This document shows, piece by piece, positions 21,991 to 34,300 of a stretch of DNA of 64,000 nt. Position numbers and translations under genes: made by a program. The stretch is from NCBI GenBank assembly GCA_021464415.1, contig CM038463.1, positions 7,889,204 through 7,953,203 on the forward strand, in the 5' to 3' direction. This DNA is from Lonicera japonica. Taxonomy: Eukaryota > Streptophyta > Magnoliopsida > Dipsacales > Caprifoliaceae. The first letter of the stretch is position 1, and each line of letters starts with the position of its first letter. Below the pieces are notes generated by a model. It saw only the letters and a program-made list of their open reading frames with translations, searched no databases and was not told the origin of the DNA.

Positions 21991-23378
21991 TACTTTTTTC
22001 TAGAGACATTTTTTTATGCATGAAATTTCTGTTTTTTAAAACAGTTTTGAGGCTCCCCTATACATGAAGAGTTAACACTAACACAAGATCAATAATCTCA
22101 TGTGTGTCACACTTACACTTGAACTGCCACGGTAGACCACAAAAGATTGATAATCTTGTCTATTAGGATCAAACACGTAAAAATTATTCGATCCGTTTCA
22201 ATTAATCATCATATTTTAACTTAGGTATTTTTTGAGATTTTTTTTTCAGAAAATACTAATTTTATTGTAAATAATTAATTATACATATTTTTTTATGTAA
22301 TAAAATAAAAAAAGATTTTGGGTTCGAGTCTTCACTGATGCGGAGAGAGTTTCTTTATTATTTGTAGTAAACAGGAAAGAGACTTAAACTTTTCTTATGA
22401 AAAATTAAGAAACATATTTTTAAAGGTAAAATTAAAACAATTAATTTGAGAGCTCTTCTTAAAAATAGAAAATTCATTCATTTGACCCATTACTTAAAAC
22501 TAGTTTTCCTAGACAAAGATATTATAAGAGATATTGAACAAGAACAATACAGAGATTATATTTCATTTGAATTTGAATGTACGGAACTCCTATTTAAAGG
22601 ATTAAATGCAAAGTGCGTCTACTCTTTAATACTAATTATTAAATGTTGAGCGTTGGATTTTAAATCTAAGTTTTGAAAATATTTTTTCTTTTTCTTTTTT
22701 TTTAATTTTGAATAAGATTCTAAATATTAAGTGTTTATCTAAATAATAATTTAAATTTAGCATTAAAAATTTAGTAGAATTGATCTCTCTTAATGTTAAT
22801 GTTTAATCATTAAAAAGAAGCCGCTAACTTCTTAATAATTAAATTTTTTTTTTTGATAAATCACACAACTATTCACTTAAGAATATTGTTGTGCTATAAC
22901 TACTATTGTTATCCACTCATTCACCTCATGCATGATTTGATGCTAACTCATGCTTTACAAAGAGAAAGGCGGCTTTAAGAGCACATTCATTGGGGTTAGG
23001 TAAAAATAGTCAATTTAATATTGTGTAAAATTTACACATTATGTAATTTTTTTGTTGTTCTAACAGTTGTGTAAAATCAATGCCAAATAAGCTCTTGTGT
23101 ATAATGACGGTGTATTTTGCACATCCAATTTATACAGCTAAGTAGGATTATGTCTCCACCCACTCATTCTCTCTCCTCATTAACTAAATCACCCACTTAT
23201 TCTCTCATTTCATTTGTGTAATTTTGTGTTTTTTAGGTAGCTATTTTTTTATTGGACTACTTCTTTTTACACAAAATTATTAATATTGGCGTGATGCTAT
23301 AATATTTGGTTTCTATCATACAAAAGAAAGGAGACTGAGGGGCACTAAGATTCAAACGTGAGACTTTTTAATTACAAT
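21991..23378. other. Intergenic, no gene seen
   Basis: AT-rich DNA with long T and A runs. A frame of 67 codons at 22446 has no recognisable motif and lies in low-complexity sequence. A gggttcgagtcttcac word near 22319 resembles a B box, without a matching A box. Confidence 0.45.
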
Positions 23379-24196
23379 TAGGGCTGTAAATGGATATTCA
23401 AAAATCTTAATTTGTTCCGAATTTGAATCTGTATCTTGTGGATATATTTATCTGAATGGATATTCAAAAATTAAGATTTGGATAGTATTTATAAATATCC
23501 AAAAAACTAGATAGGGATATGGATAGTGATAATATTCGACATGGATAATCCGTATCCGAAGTGGATTATTCATTATTATTTGCGGATATCCAATTTATTG
23601 GATATCTATATTTGATATAATTCAGTATATATATATATATATATCCCCATTTAAAAAAATCGAACATGATTTATTCTGGTGTGTACAAATTGGCCCAATT
23701 TACCAAACAAAATTAAACTAAACTAAAAAGAGCTGAAAAACTATTTACAACATATGTGATTTGCTAGCAGTAAATGTATGAGACCATATCAAATTTAAAA
23801 TTGTAGAGATTTTCAACTTTGGTTGTCAAATTATAATTTTAACGTAAATCTTATTGGGTTATACAATTTTTTTTTTGATATAAAGCGTTAGTCATTATTT
23901 TAATACGTTTTGCAATGTTTCGTTATACTTCTCAAGTTACAACTTGTATATGTAAATCAAATATATTTTTAAAATTGAGCTAATTTTTATGTTAGCAAAA
24001 AATTAAAAAATATATATAATTAATTATATAGAAAAATGGATATGGATATTGTCCGAATCCAAAATATCCGATAGAATAAATATAAGAATAGTTTAATATA
24101 CTAAGGAATACGGATAAAGATTTAGATAATAAATTTAAAAGAAAATACAAATAATAAATAATATAATATCCTATTTGTATTCCATTTAAACCCCTA
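23379..24196. mobile_element. hAT-like MITE, GGATAT-rich
   Basis: The ends TAGGGCTGTAAATGGA and (reversed) TAGGGGTTTAAATGGA are inverted copies. The flanking octamers attacaat and gatataat agree at 5 of 8 positions, as expected for an old 8-bp duplication. The outer parts consist of GGATAT, ATATCC and TCCGAA words on both strands. The middle (about 23640-24000) is unrelated AT-rich sequence. There is an (AT)n run at 23622-23642. Length 818 bp, non-coding. Confidence 0.7.
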
Positions 24197-24399
24197 GATA
24201 TAATCAAGATTCTTGCTAATTAATCTATGCAACTAGGTATGCCTTATGATTTTTTATTTTTATTTTTTAATGTTTTTTTTGACTACCTTATGCTATTTTC
24301 AGTACAACAAATAATAAAATTTTAATTTTATTATTTTTGGAAAATTATGAGAGATTATACAAACTCTATCAGTCGGGTGCCCTACTTCTCCGACCACAC

Positions 24400-24503
24400 T
24401 TTATACCTCTCTCCCCAATAACGCCGGAACGTACGTTAAAGCTCTTTTGCCCTTGAGAAACTTGGAAGCTTCGTGGATCTCTCTCCCATATCTCCGAATT
24501 TCG
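24400..24503 (+). other. Probable 5' UTR exon of the PRP39 gene
   Basis: A CT-rich leader with a TTTATACC word near 24401 and a good donor (ttcg|gtatgc) at 24503/24504. The intron would end at 25303, just before the start codon exon. The transcription start is not fixed by the sequence. Confidence 0.45.
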
Positions 24504-25322
24504 GTATGCTATTTCCCCTCTACATATATATATATATACACTTGCGAGTATCTGTATCTCAGCCTTTTATTTTATTTGTTATACTAGGGTTTACTGTAGG
24601 GATTATAATTACTTCTTGTTTGGTGTTGCCATTGTTTATTTTGATGTTTTTTTAGCTTGATGCTACATGGTTTCAGTGAATGGTGTTGGTTTGATACCGT
24701 AAGTGCTTCGAATTTTTGTTGAATCCGATATGGTAATTTCACAAGTAAAGTTTGAGCTGATTCAACTTATGATTACCCTCTTCACATGAATTACAAGAAA
24801 CTCCTGGTGTGAATTTATCAATTTAGGATTCCAGGAAACAACAAAAACTCGAATCAAACAACCATTAAATGTTTAATTAGTTTATTGAAGAATACTGTGG
24901 AACTCCAGCATTCATTATTTTATTTTTCCACCAATCCAAGGCTTGTTATTGCTTTGTTAAACGAAAGACTGCAAATTTAGAGGATGCATTCCATGCTGCT
25001 GTCTAGTTATCAACTGCATTAGGCCCAAATGAGTATTGTGATTAGCGTTCAATGAACAATGTGAACAGCTGAGGTGATAAATCAATTGTTTAGTAAGTGG
25101 ATCAGGAACTATGGGTACACTAAATGAATTTTTTTTAGCTTGGAAGGCGTTAGGAAATGTGTAGTGTCTAACCTATCTTTTAATAAATTGTGCCCATCCC
25201 ACTTTATAGTTAGTAATCATAGAGTCCAAGCCTACAAAATAATGGATTTTACAAGTGCATCAGTTCTAATATCATTGACTCTATTATTACTATTGTTTTT
25301 AAGGCGCACCATTTTCGTTGGG

Positions 25323-28300
25323 ATGGGAGATAGTGAAACTGTAGTTGCTTCAGCTCCAACAATGGCGAATTATAGAGCTGGCTATTCTTCTGCTCCTGCA
25401 GCTGATGGGGACTTTGCCGCATCAACTGGAACTGCTGATGGAACTGATGCCATGCCCCAAGATGCTAATGTAGATTCTGTAAATATGGAGAGTATAGATG
25501 TAAAACAGGAGACACTTACAACGGTCTTGCATGGTATTAGTGAAAATCCCAACAATCTTGCAAACACATCTGTGGATTCATCTCAACCTGCTTATGATTC
25601 TTCTGTAAATGGCAATGATGTTGGCGAAACAAGAACTGTTGCATTAACTGGTGTTAGTGAGAACGGGGTTACAGATGATGTCCATCAATCTGTGGATGGT
25701 GCATTGTCTGCTGAAGAAGAGCGACTGTGGAGCATAGTGAGAGCTAATTCTTTGGAATTCAATGCATGGACTGCGCTGATTGAAGAAACAGAGAAAATGG
25801 CAGTGGTAAGCTAAAGTGAATTGTCAGTTAATGGAATACAAATCTGGATTGTCATTTTTTTCATTGGCAATCATCTCTCCTATTTGTTTTCATTTAGGGG
25901 ATGTTCACATTTTCTTAGCTGTATTTCACAGTTTGAATTCGGTGAGTTGACTGGTGAGTACATACAATTCCACAAAATAAAATAAAATGCACACAAGATA
26001 ATTCAAAGAGTATCATTGTTTCTTTGAAATTTAAGTGGAGAAACTGAAGAGGGAGGAGCAAGTTCAAGTGATTTTGGATAATATTAAAAAAACAAATGAT
26101 AAGATTAGTATAAATTAGAACTGCAGTATGATACATTGATGCTAAGATATTCTTTTATCTACAATCGTTTTCTATAAAAAATGTTGCGGGTTGAATTACT
26201 AAGGCCATGAAACTTTATTTGTGTGGAGGACTACTTTGCAACTGAGGTTCAAAAGTAAGTCCTAACGTATGAGTATCTCCTTGCTAATATTTGCTGGGCC
26301 TAAAGCCCTAAACTTCAGCTAACCTATAAGCACATCCTTGCTAAATTTGTGATGCACTAATGTACTCGAGGGATTCTTTTATTATTTTGAATTGCTTCCA
26401 TTTTTAGACTTTAGGCTCTGATACAATCGAATTCTTGTTTTTTGGTGGCACTGGGGCTGCTGCTTCCTGGAACTGAGATATACATTTTTTTTATCCACAG
26501 GATAATGTTCTGAAGATCCGGAAAGTTTATGATGCCTTTTTAGCTGAATTTCCTTTATGTTATGGTTATTGGAAGAAGTATGCTGACCACGAGGCACGTT
26601 TAGGCTCTATTGACAAAGTTGTGGAAGTATATGAACGAGCAGTTCAAGGCGTAACCTATTCAGTGGATATTTGGTTGCACTATTGTGTATTTTCCATAAG
26701 CACGTACGGAGATCCTGATATTATAAGAAGGTAATTGCAGTCTTTTGAGCACCATATTTGCATTTCTGCATGGGAGATCATCATTGATTTTTCTCACCAG
26801 CACGTGGATCTTCTTAATATTTTTTTTTTGGCATTCTAACCTTATTTCAGTATGTCTGCAACAGCGTCCCCTCATGTCTAAGGCGTAAAGGTTTGTTGGG
26901 AATGCACTTCAGGAACAATTTTCACTGATGTGCAAACCCTAGATTGTGAGGCTACTATATTGGTAGCTGTCCAATTTTTCTTTAGGGTTTTAACTTATTT
27001 TTATGTCCTTATCACCCCCTTTTCCATTTTCACTTCTCTCCTGGCGACTGTGGTCGTAGTCCTTGTAGTTCTCCATGAATTTTTGCTGTTTTTAACGTTG
27101 AGCCATTGAGGTGCATCAATATACACAAATTGCTGCTGAGAAGATCTCGTCCAGTTTAAAGGGCTAAGATGGCCTGTATCTCTGCTTCCTTTCTCGGACA
27201 TTGTATAATTTTTGTCAGGAAGGTAAACGAAGCACATTTGTGCCCTAATTTTGGAATTGTCATGCTCTTTGAGTGATTATTGATTCTCCTTCAACACTAG
27301 TGAAGTCGTGTTGCATTTATTGACGTGCTCATACTGGCCAAGTCTCTGTCTTGACAACAATAAAATTTTGTTTTCTTATGGTGTTTCAGGCTATTTGAAC
27401 GGGGATTAGCTTATGTTGGAACCGATTACCTATCTTTTCCACTTTGGGATAAATATATTGAATTTGAATATTCGCAGCAGGAGTGGTCCCATCTTGCCAT
27501 GATCTATACACGGATACTGGAGAACCCTAATCAACAAATTGATCGCTATTTTAACAGGTGATTCTCTTTTATTGAAAACCAGCTGTTCACTTGTCTTTCT
27601 TTTAACGGGTTTATGGTGTTTAATTTTTTTTTTCCTGGACTGATGAATGCGGAACTTTCATAGCATTTGATTATTGGATTTGAGATATTTTGTGGTTTAT
27701 ACAATAAGCTGCCATTTGTACTACAGCTTCAGGGAACTAGTTGCAAGTCGGCCTCTATCAGAGTTGAGGACTGCTGAGGAAGCTGCTGCTACAGCTGAAG
27801 CAAATTCGGAAAATGTTGCTGGTCAAGAAATTGAGGGAGAGGGTCATCCTAATACGGTGGACCCCGCTCCTAAACCTGTAAGTGAAGGCTTAAAAGAAGC
27901 AGAGGAGTTGGAAAAATATATGGCAATTAGAGAAGAGATGTATAAGAAAGCTAAAGAGTTCGATTCTAAGATCATCGGTTTCGAAACTGCTATAAGGAGG
28001 CCCTACTTTCACGTGCGGCCCCTCAATATAACGGAGCTTGAAAATTGGCATAACTATCTCGATTTTATTGAAGGAGAAGACGACTTTAACAAGGTAATTG
28101 AGTTTGCTTAAAAGAGGCATTTGAATTTCTTTTGGATTTGCGCTTTTAGTTGCCCTCTTTAAAAACTTGACTTACAGTTAAAATAATATTCTGCTGCTTC
28201 ATTTGATTTGTCGGCTTAATGGTTGGATGAAGCACCATTTAAAAACGGGATAAGCGTGGGCCTTCCATTTGGTTTCAAATAAGGCTAAGTACTTCAAACC

Positions 28301-31300
28301 CTCATTTGTTGAGTCGACATTCTAGGTTCATGATCTGTTTGTATGGTAAAACATTTGTTTAAAAGTTCCACTGTTATGTATGCAGGTGTTCTTATCTCCC
28401 TAAAGAGGGTCCCTCCTTTCGTATTTGAGGGGCCTCCATGTTCCCCAAATGGAGTATTTCTTATGTGTTTCTCCTGAGCCTTTTTGTTTTATGTTACTCT
28501 TTTAGTTCATCATAAGGACTGGGTTTTTTGATGTATGATGTTATTCCTGAAAATCAGGTTGTAAAGCTGTATGAAAGATGCTTAATTGCTTGTGCCAATT
28601 ACCCCGAATATTGGATACGGTATGTTTTGCGCATGGAAGCTAGTGGGAGTATGGATCTTGCGGAAAATGCACTTGCTCGTGCTACTCAAGTATTTGTGAA
28701 GGTATTGATACGTTTCTGTGATATCAGTTTTATTGCTGAAAGGTTCTTGATGATTCTATTTTAAGCCCTGTGTAGTTTAGGTCAAATAGTATTCACTTGC
28801 GTGAAAGTGAAATATACCTTTTCAACTCAAATCAAATGGGTCCTGAATGTTAATTTTTTTTTTTTTGCTGAGATGTTACTGCAAGCATGTCTATTTTCAG
28901 TCATTTTTTTTAGGCCAAAGTAATACTCGGCTTTACTTCCTCCTTTTCATTTTTATTTCCTACGAGATTATAATTTTCTTTTGGACAAATCTAACTATAT
29001 CCAAGTCTATACAAAGTAACCACAACTCCACAAGCAATCCTTCTCTTAGCTGTCAAATCATGATGTGTTGAAAATCAAGAATTGAATTTTAAGCGTCAGT
29101 ACCGTTATATAAATGGATAGTCAACAGTATATAGGACTGTAGAAAGAAAATACAATGAATACTTCAACATATTATTTTCTAAAACTATTACTTGAATATA
29201 TTTAAAATTTTAATTGTAAGACATTTGCCTTTGTGGGAAAAAAATTGTTTGGGTCCCATTGTGATCCCGTTGACAAGAGTAAGGTATGGTACATATTGTG
29301 CTTCATGTTAATGATTTCTGAATATTGTTGTTTAATGACTACTCAGGAATAAGGTGTTGAAGCCTCAAAATCAAAGAAAATAGAATGATACATTTGGACA
29401 AAATTGATTTCCATTACTAGAAAAGCCACTTCACAGCTTTTAAAGGTTTTTCAAAGCAAAGAAGTTATCATAAAGTACTCTGTGATCCAATCCTATCCCA
29501 TCCCATCCATAAACTTAGCCTTAGAAGGCATGCTCCTCTAAGCTAGGGATGATCTTCTTTTGACCAGGGAGAATGAAGAAAGCTCTTGTAACTTCACCAA
29601 TAAATATGGGTCTTATCACGTAGGTTCCTTTGTAAGCAGTTGTGGATCATATTGAATTCTTTTAGGAGTTGAATGAGAAGTTATTTCTTTCTCGTATTTT
29701 ATTTTTCACTACCATCCCTAATTTTTGCTTGCAAAATATCTCCAATTAGCATTTTTGGTATTCTTACAACAATACCTATTCCAAATTGTCTGTTTATATT
29801 TGATTTGCGGCTAGATCAATATGAATGATTGTCACTGTTTATGCACAATGATGAAGTTCTAAGTTCTATTGGCGAACTAAGTTTCCTTTTCAGTTTTCTA
29901 CTGCTTCTCTTTACCTGAATGGTTGTTCCCAATGTGAACAGAGACAACCAGAGATTCACCTTTTTGCGGCTCGATTTAGAGAGCAGAGTGGGGATATTCC
30001 AGGTGCTCGTGCTGCCTATCAGCTTGTGCACGATGAAATTTCGCCCGGTCTCCTAGAAGCAATTATCAAACATGCAAACATGGAACATCGGCTGGTTAGT
30101 TGATTAAGCAGTTCACTGGATTCTAGATCATATCTTGAAATTGCAATTTTGAATTGGTTTTTTCCTATTGAGTCTGCAGGGGAATCTGGAAGATGCTTGT
30201 TCTTTATATGAACTGGCAATTGAAATAGAGAAAGGAAAAGAACATTCACAAACATTATCACCGTTGTTTGCTCAGTACTCTCGATTTCTGTACTTGGTAC
30301 GTCTTCATTCATAAATTTTCATTTAACAAATTGTTATCACTGCTCTGCCAAGTGTTGTGCAACCATGTGCCAATGTTCAAAATCGTGATCATTTAATTGG
30401 GGCTTAGCTTTTGTCACTCTTGCATCAGAGTTCTTTAATATGCTTGTTTTTAAACTTAATTAAAGTGATAGTTCCCCCAGAACGTGCATGCTCTATCCAT
30501 TGTACTTTGGGTTGCCTTGAGTAGATATGATCCATACAATTTTCATTTAAGAAAAGAACTAAATTTTTGTTAAAGAAGATTCTAAGAGTGTTTTCCCCAA
30601 GGATTGGTTTCTTGTGAAGCATTGATCAGCCTAATTACCTCAAATTTTTCTATTTATTATGAAAGAGTGAAGACTTACAATAGTGATCTGTTTCTTCACT
30701 TCTTCCTGGTAATTTATATTCCTTGTGGGTTGAAACATTTTTACATTAAATTGGAAAAAAATAATCCTTGGTCTTGGAGCCCTTATCTGTAGGACTACAC
30801 CAAGGGTCAGCTTTGAGCCCTTATCTGTTTACCTTGGTCTTGGATGTACTCACGGAACACATTCAAGAGCCAGCACCGCGATGTATGCTGTTTGCAGATG
30901 ATATTGTCCTAGTGGGTGAGTCCAGAGAAGAGCTAAATGGGAAGGTGGAAACTTGGAGACAAAATTTAGAAGCGCATGGCTTTCGTTTAAGCAGAAGTAA
31001 GACAGAATACATGGAGTGCAAGTTCAATAAAAGGCGGAGCACTACTAACTTAGAGGTAAAAGTTGGGGATAATGTCATACCACAAGTCACTCGGTTTAAG
31101 TATCTTGGATCCATTATACAAGAAGATGGGGAGATAGAGGGAGATGTAAATCACCGGATTCAAGCAGGATGGTTGAAATGGAGGAAAGCTTCGGGTGTGT
31201 TATGTGATAAAAAGGTACCACTCAAGTTAAAAGGAAAATTCTATCGTACCGCGGTTAGACCAGCAATGTTGTATGGGACTGAGTGTTGGGCGGTCAAAAG

Positions 31301-34300
31301 CCAACACGAGAATAAACTAAGTGTAGCTGAGATGAGAATGTTGAGATGGATGAGTGGCAAGACTAGGAAAGATAAGATCAGGAATGTTACCATCAGAGAG
31401 GGAGTTGGGGTGGCACCTATTACAGAAAAGATGGTTGAATCTCGACTTAGATGGTTTGGGCATGTATGGAGGAGACCTGCAGATGCCATGGTTAGGAGAG
31501 TTGATCATATGGAGGGAAGCCTAGTTGTTAGAGGCAGAGGAAGACCTAGAAAAACTATAGGTGAAACTATTAAGAAGGATTTAGAGGCGAATGGTTTCAC
31601 TAGAGATATGATTCACGACAGACCACTATGGCGTCGTTTGATCCATGTAGCCGACCCCACCTAGTGGGATAAAGGCTTGTTGTTGTTGTTGTTGGAAAAA
31701 AATAATCCTACTGAGTACTGAGACTTTCAGAGAATTAATTGAACTCATTCTTTTTTTTTTCTTTATTAACAGTTTTTTTCCTTTTATAGTGAGAGAAGTG
31801 TCAATCCTCTTCAAATCCATGTAAACTTGTTTAATTATGTGGATGTTCAGTCCGTTTATTTCTCTAAACTGATGAAATGACCAGACTAGTTTTTACTTGT
31901 TTGATAATGTTGGCTACATCCTTATGATGGACCTATGCACTTTATTTTATTAACTTACAAATGGAAAAATGGTTCTTGTCAGAATGTCATGTAGACATGT
32001 AGTAAGATTGTTATAAACTTAAAATTGCTCTGTGCCAGGTTCGAAATCATTTTGTAACATTTGTTGGATTTTGCAACCTTTTATGATTTACGACAATGTA
32101 TTACTCTAACATCAAGTAGGAATGACTTAAAACCCTCACTTTTGTTGTGATATATAGAATTCAGTGTCTACTGGTAAGAAAATTTTAGTAAGAATCATGT
32201 AAAAATTTCTACCCAGTATTATTGTTCAATAAGCAGTAAATAATTTGGGGGTTCCCTTTTTTTCCCATCTTTTAGGGTGCGCAGTCTGAGTTAATGTGGA
32301 ATTTAGGGTGCATTTGATTAACAGAGTTGAAAAATAACTGAAAACACTACTAATTTTGTGATAAGTGAAAGAAGAGAAGAGTGATTTGGTGAAATGTTCT
32401 ATTACTTTTTGGGTTTCAAATAAAATAAATTTCTTTGGGTGGTTTGTTGGAAAAAACATTCCATGGAAAATAAGAAAAAGATGGAGAACATCACACCTAA
32501 TCACTCATCTCTCTTTTCAAATTCTCATAAAATTTGGTATTATTTTCAATAATTTTCCAACTTTTTATGAAATGGACCCGTATTATTGTTGATTGTATGA
32601 TGCCTTTTCTTATGCTTGAATGCTGTTTGTAGGTTTCTGGAAAGGGAGAAAAAGCTAGGGAAATTCTTGACAGAGCTCTTGAAAATAACCAACTTTCGAA
32701 ACCACTTTTGGAGGTCATTCTCATCTCTCGCTGTAATAATCTTTTTGGATTTACTTTGGTGACATCATTTGTCACTTATATGTTTCCTATTATTTTATTT
32801 TTATTATATTGCAGGCAGTGATCCATTTTGAATCCATTCAGTCACTTCCAAAAAGAATTGATTATTTAGATCAATTGGTTGAGAAGTTCATAGTCCCTAG
32901 CCCTGACAATGAAGATGCTGCAAGTATCACTGAAAGAGAAGAGCTATCTAGCATATTTCTAGAGGTGATATGCAATCTTTGATACCTAACAATGCTCAAA
33001 ATGTTGAGTTAAACTGTCGCACAGTTTGCATATTCTCTTGTTCTTAAATCCTATTATCATCAGTTAAGAATTGGACTTGCTGTATCGACCATCTACTTCT
33101 CTTTCATGGTTACATACATACGTTAATAGATGCACATATATGTATTAGTTTTCCATTTTGGTTTTCTGTTGGGAGATTGCTGATATGAGATAAGTGTTCC
33201 ATAATTTATAATTTTTTTTTCCAGAGGTTCTCTCCTTTTTTCACTGTAAAATACTAAAATGACATCAAGCTTTACTATGTTTTCTGCTCTGCAAGAGATA
33301 TATTTGTTGGTCATTTTGAATTGTAATGCTAACAGTTGGTTTTCCAGTTTCTTGATCTCTTTGGCAATGCACAATCTATCAAGAAGGCTGATGATCGTCA
33401 TGCTAAGCTTTTCTTACACCACAAGAGCGCATTAGAGTCCAAGAAGCGTAATGCCGAAGATTATTTAGTTTCGGAGAAAGTAAAGCTAGCAAAAGCTGGC
33501 GTTGTTTCTTCAGCCCCATCAGTTATGGGTGCCTATCAAAGTGCCCAAAACCAATGGGCTGGTTATAGCGTACAGCCTCAAGCTTGGCCACAAGTTACAC
33601 AAGCACAAGGACAACAATATAATTCTGGCTATACACAACAGGTTAGATTTCGTCAACAGTGTGTTGAGACTTTGTGTAAATGATTTCGTTTACCTTGTGT
33701 CTGATTTTCACTTTTTCACAGGCAGTAAAATACCATTGCTTGAAGGTGTGCTAGTTCTTATTACTTTTGAAACTTAATTTATAAGTTCCGGTTAATATGG
33801 AACTTGGGCGAACAGTAATGTTTTTGCTCACTTTAGACTACAAACATTATCTGGACTTTGTGCTATTCGTACTGGCATATACAAGTCACATGGGGCTAAA
33901 TGACGTGTAACTTTCAATATTTTATGAAAGCATTTATGTTTACTTTTTTGTTGCATGTGTTTTATCCTATATATTTTATATCTTTTATTAAAACTACTTT
34001 GTTTCATGTGATTTTAGTTCATTGGGATTTTTATCAATTTGTGGACTTCTATTGGTTTCACTAGAGATCTTTTAATTCTCTGGGGATGTAGATACAAGGC
34101 ACTGTAATCGTTTCATATGGTTACTGACCTGGATATGAGGATAATTCCATCCAAGGAAACTGAAAAGAACTTGTAGTACATTCTAATTCTTCACATCAAT
34201 TGTTGTCGTAGCTTGTAAGACGAGCTTCAAAAACAGTATGAAGTTAGCATTTTTGATTTGCTTTCTTCTATAGTAGATGAATTTATTTATTTTTGTTTTT

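Noticed and set aside
22300..22340. tRNA-like B-box word gggttcgagtcttcac
   Set aside because: No A box at the right distance and no foldable cloverleaf; kept only as a note.
23622..23642. (AT)n run as a possible origin or regulatory element
   Set aside because: A simple microsatellite inside a MITE; nothing else supports a function.
25140..25322. In-frame upstream extension of the PRP39 frame with an earlier ATG and a hydrophobic stretch
   Set aside because: It lies in the intron before the acceptor at 25303 and would add a membrane-like segment foreign to PRP39. The family start matches ATG 25323.
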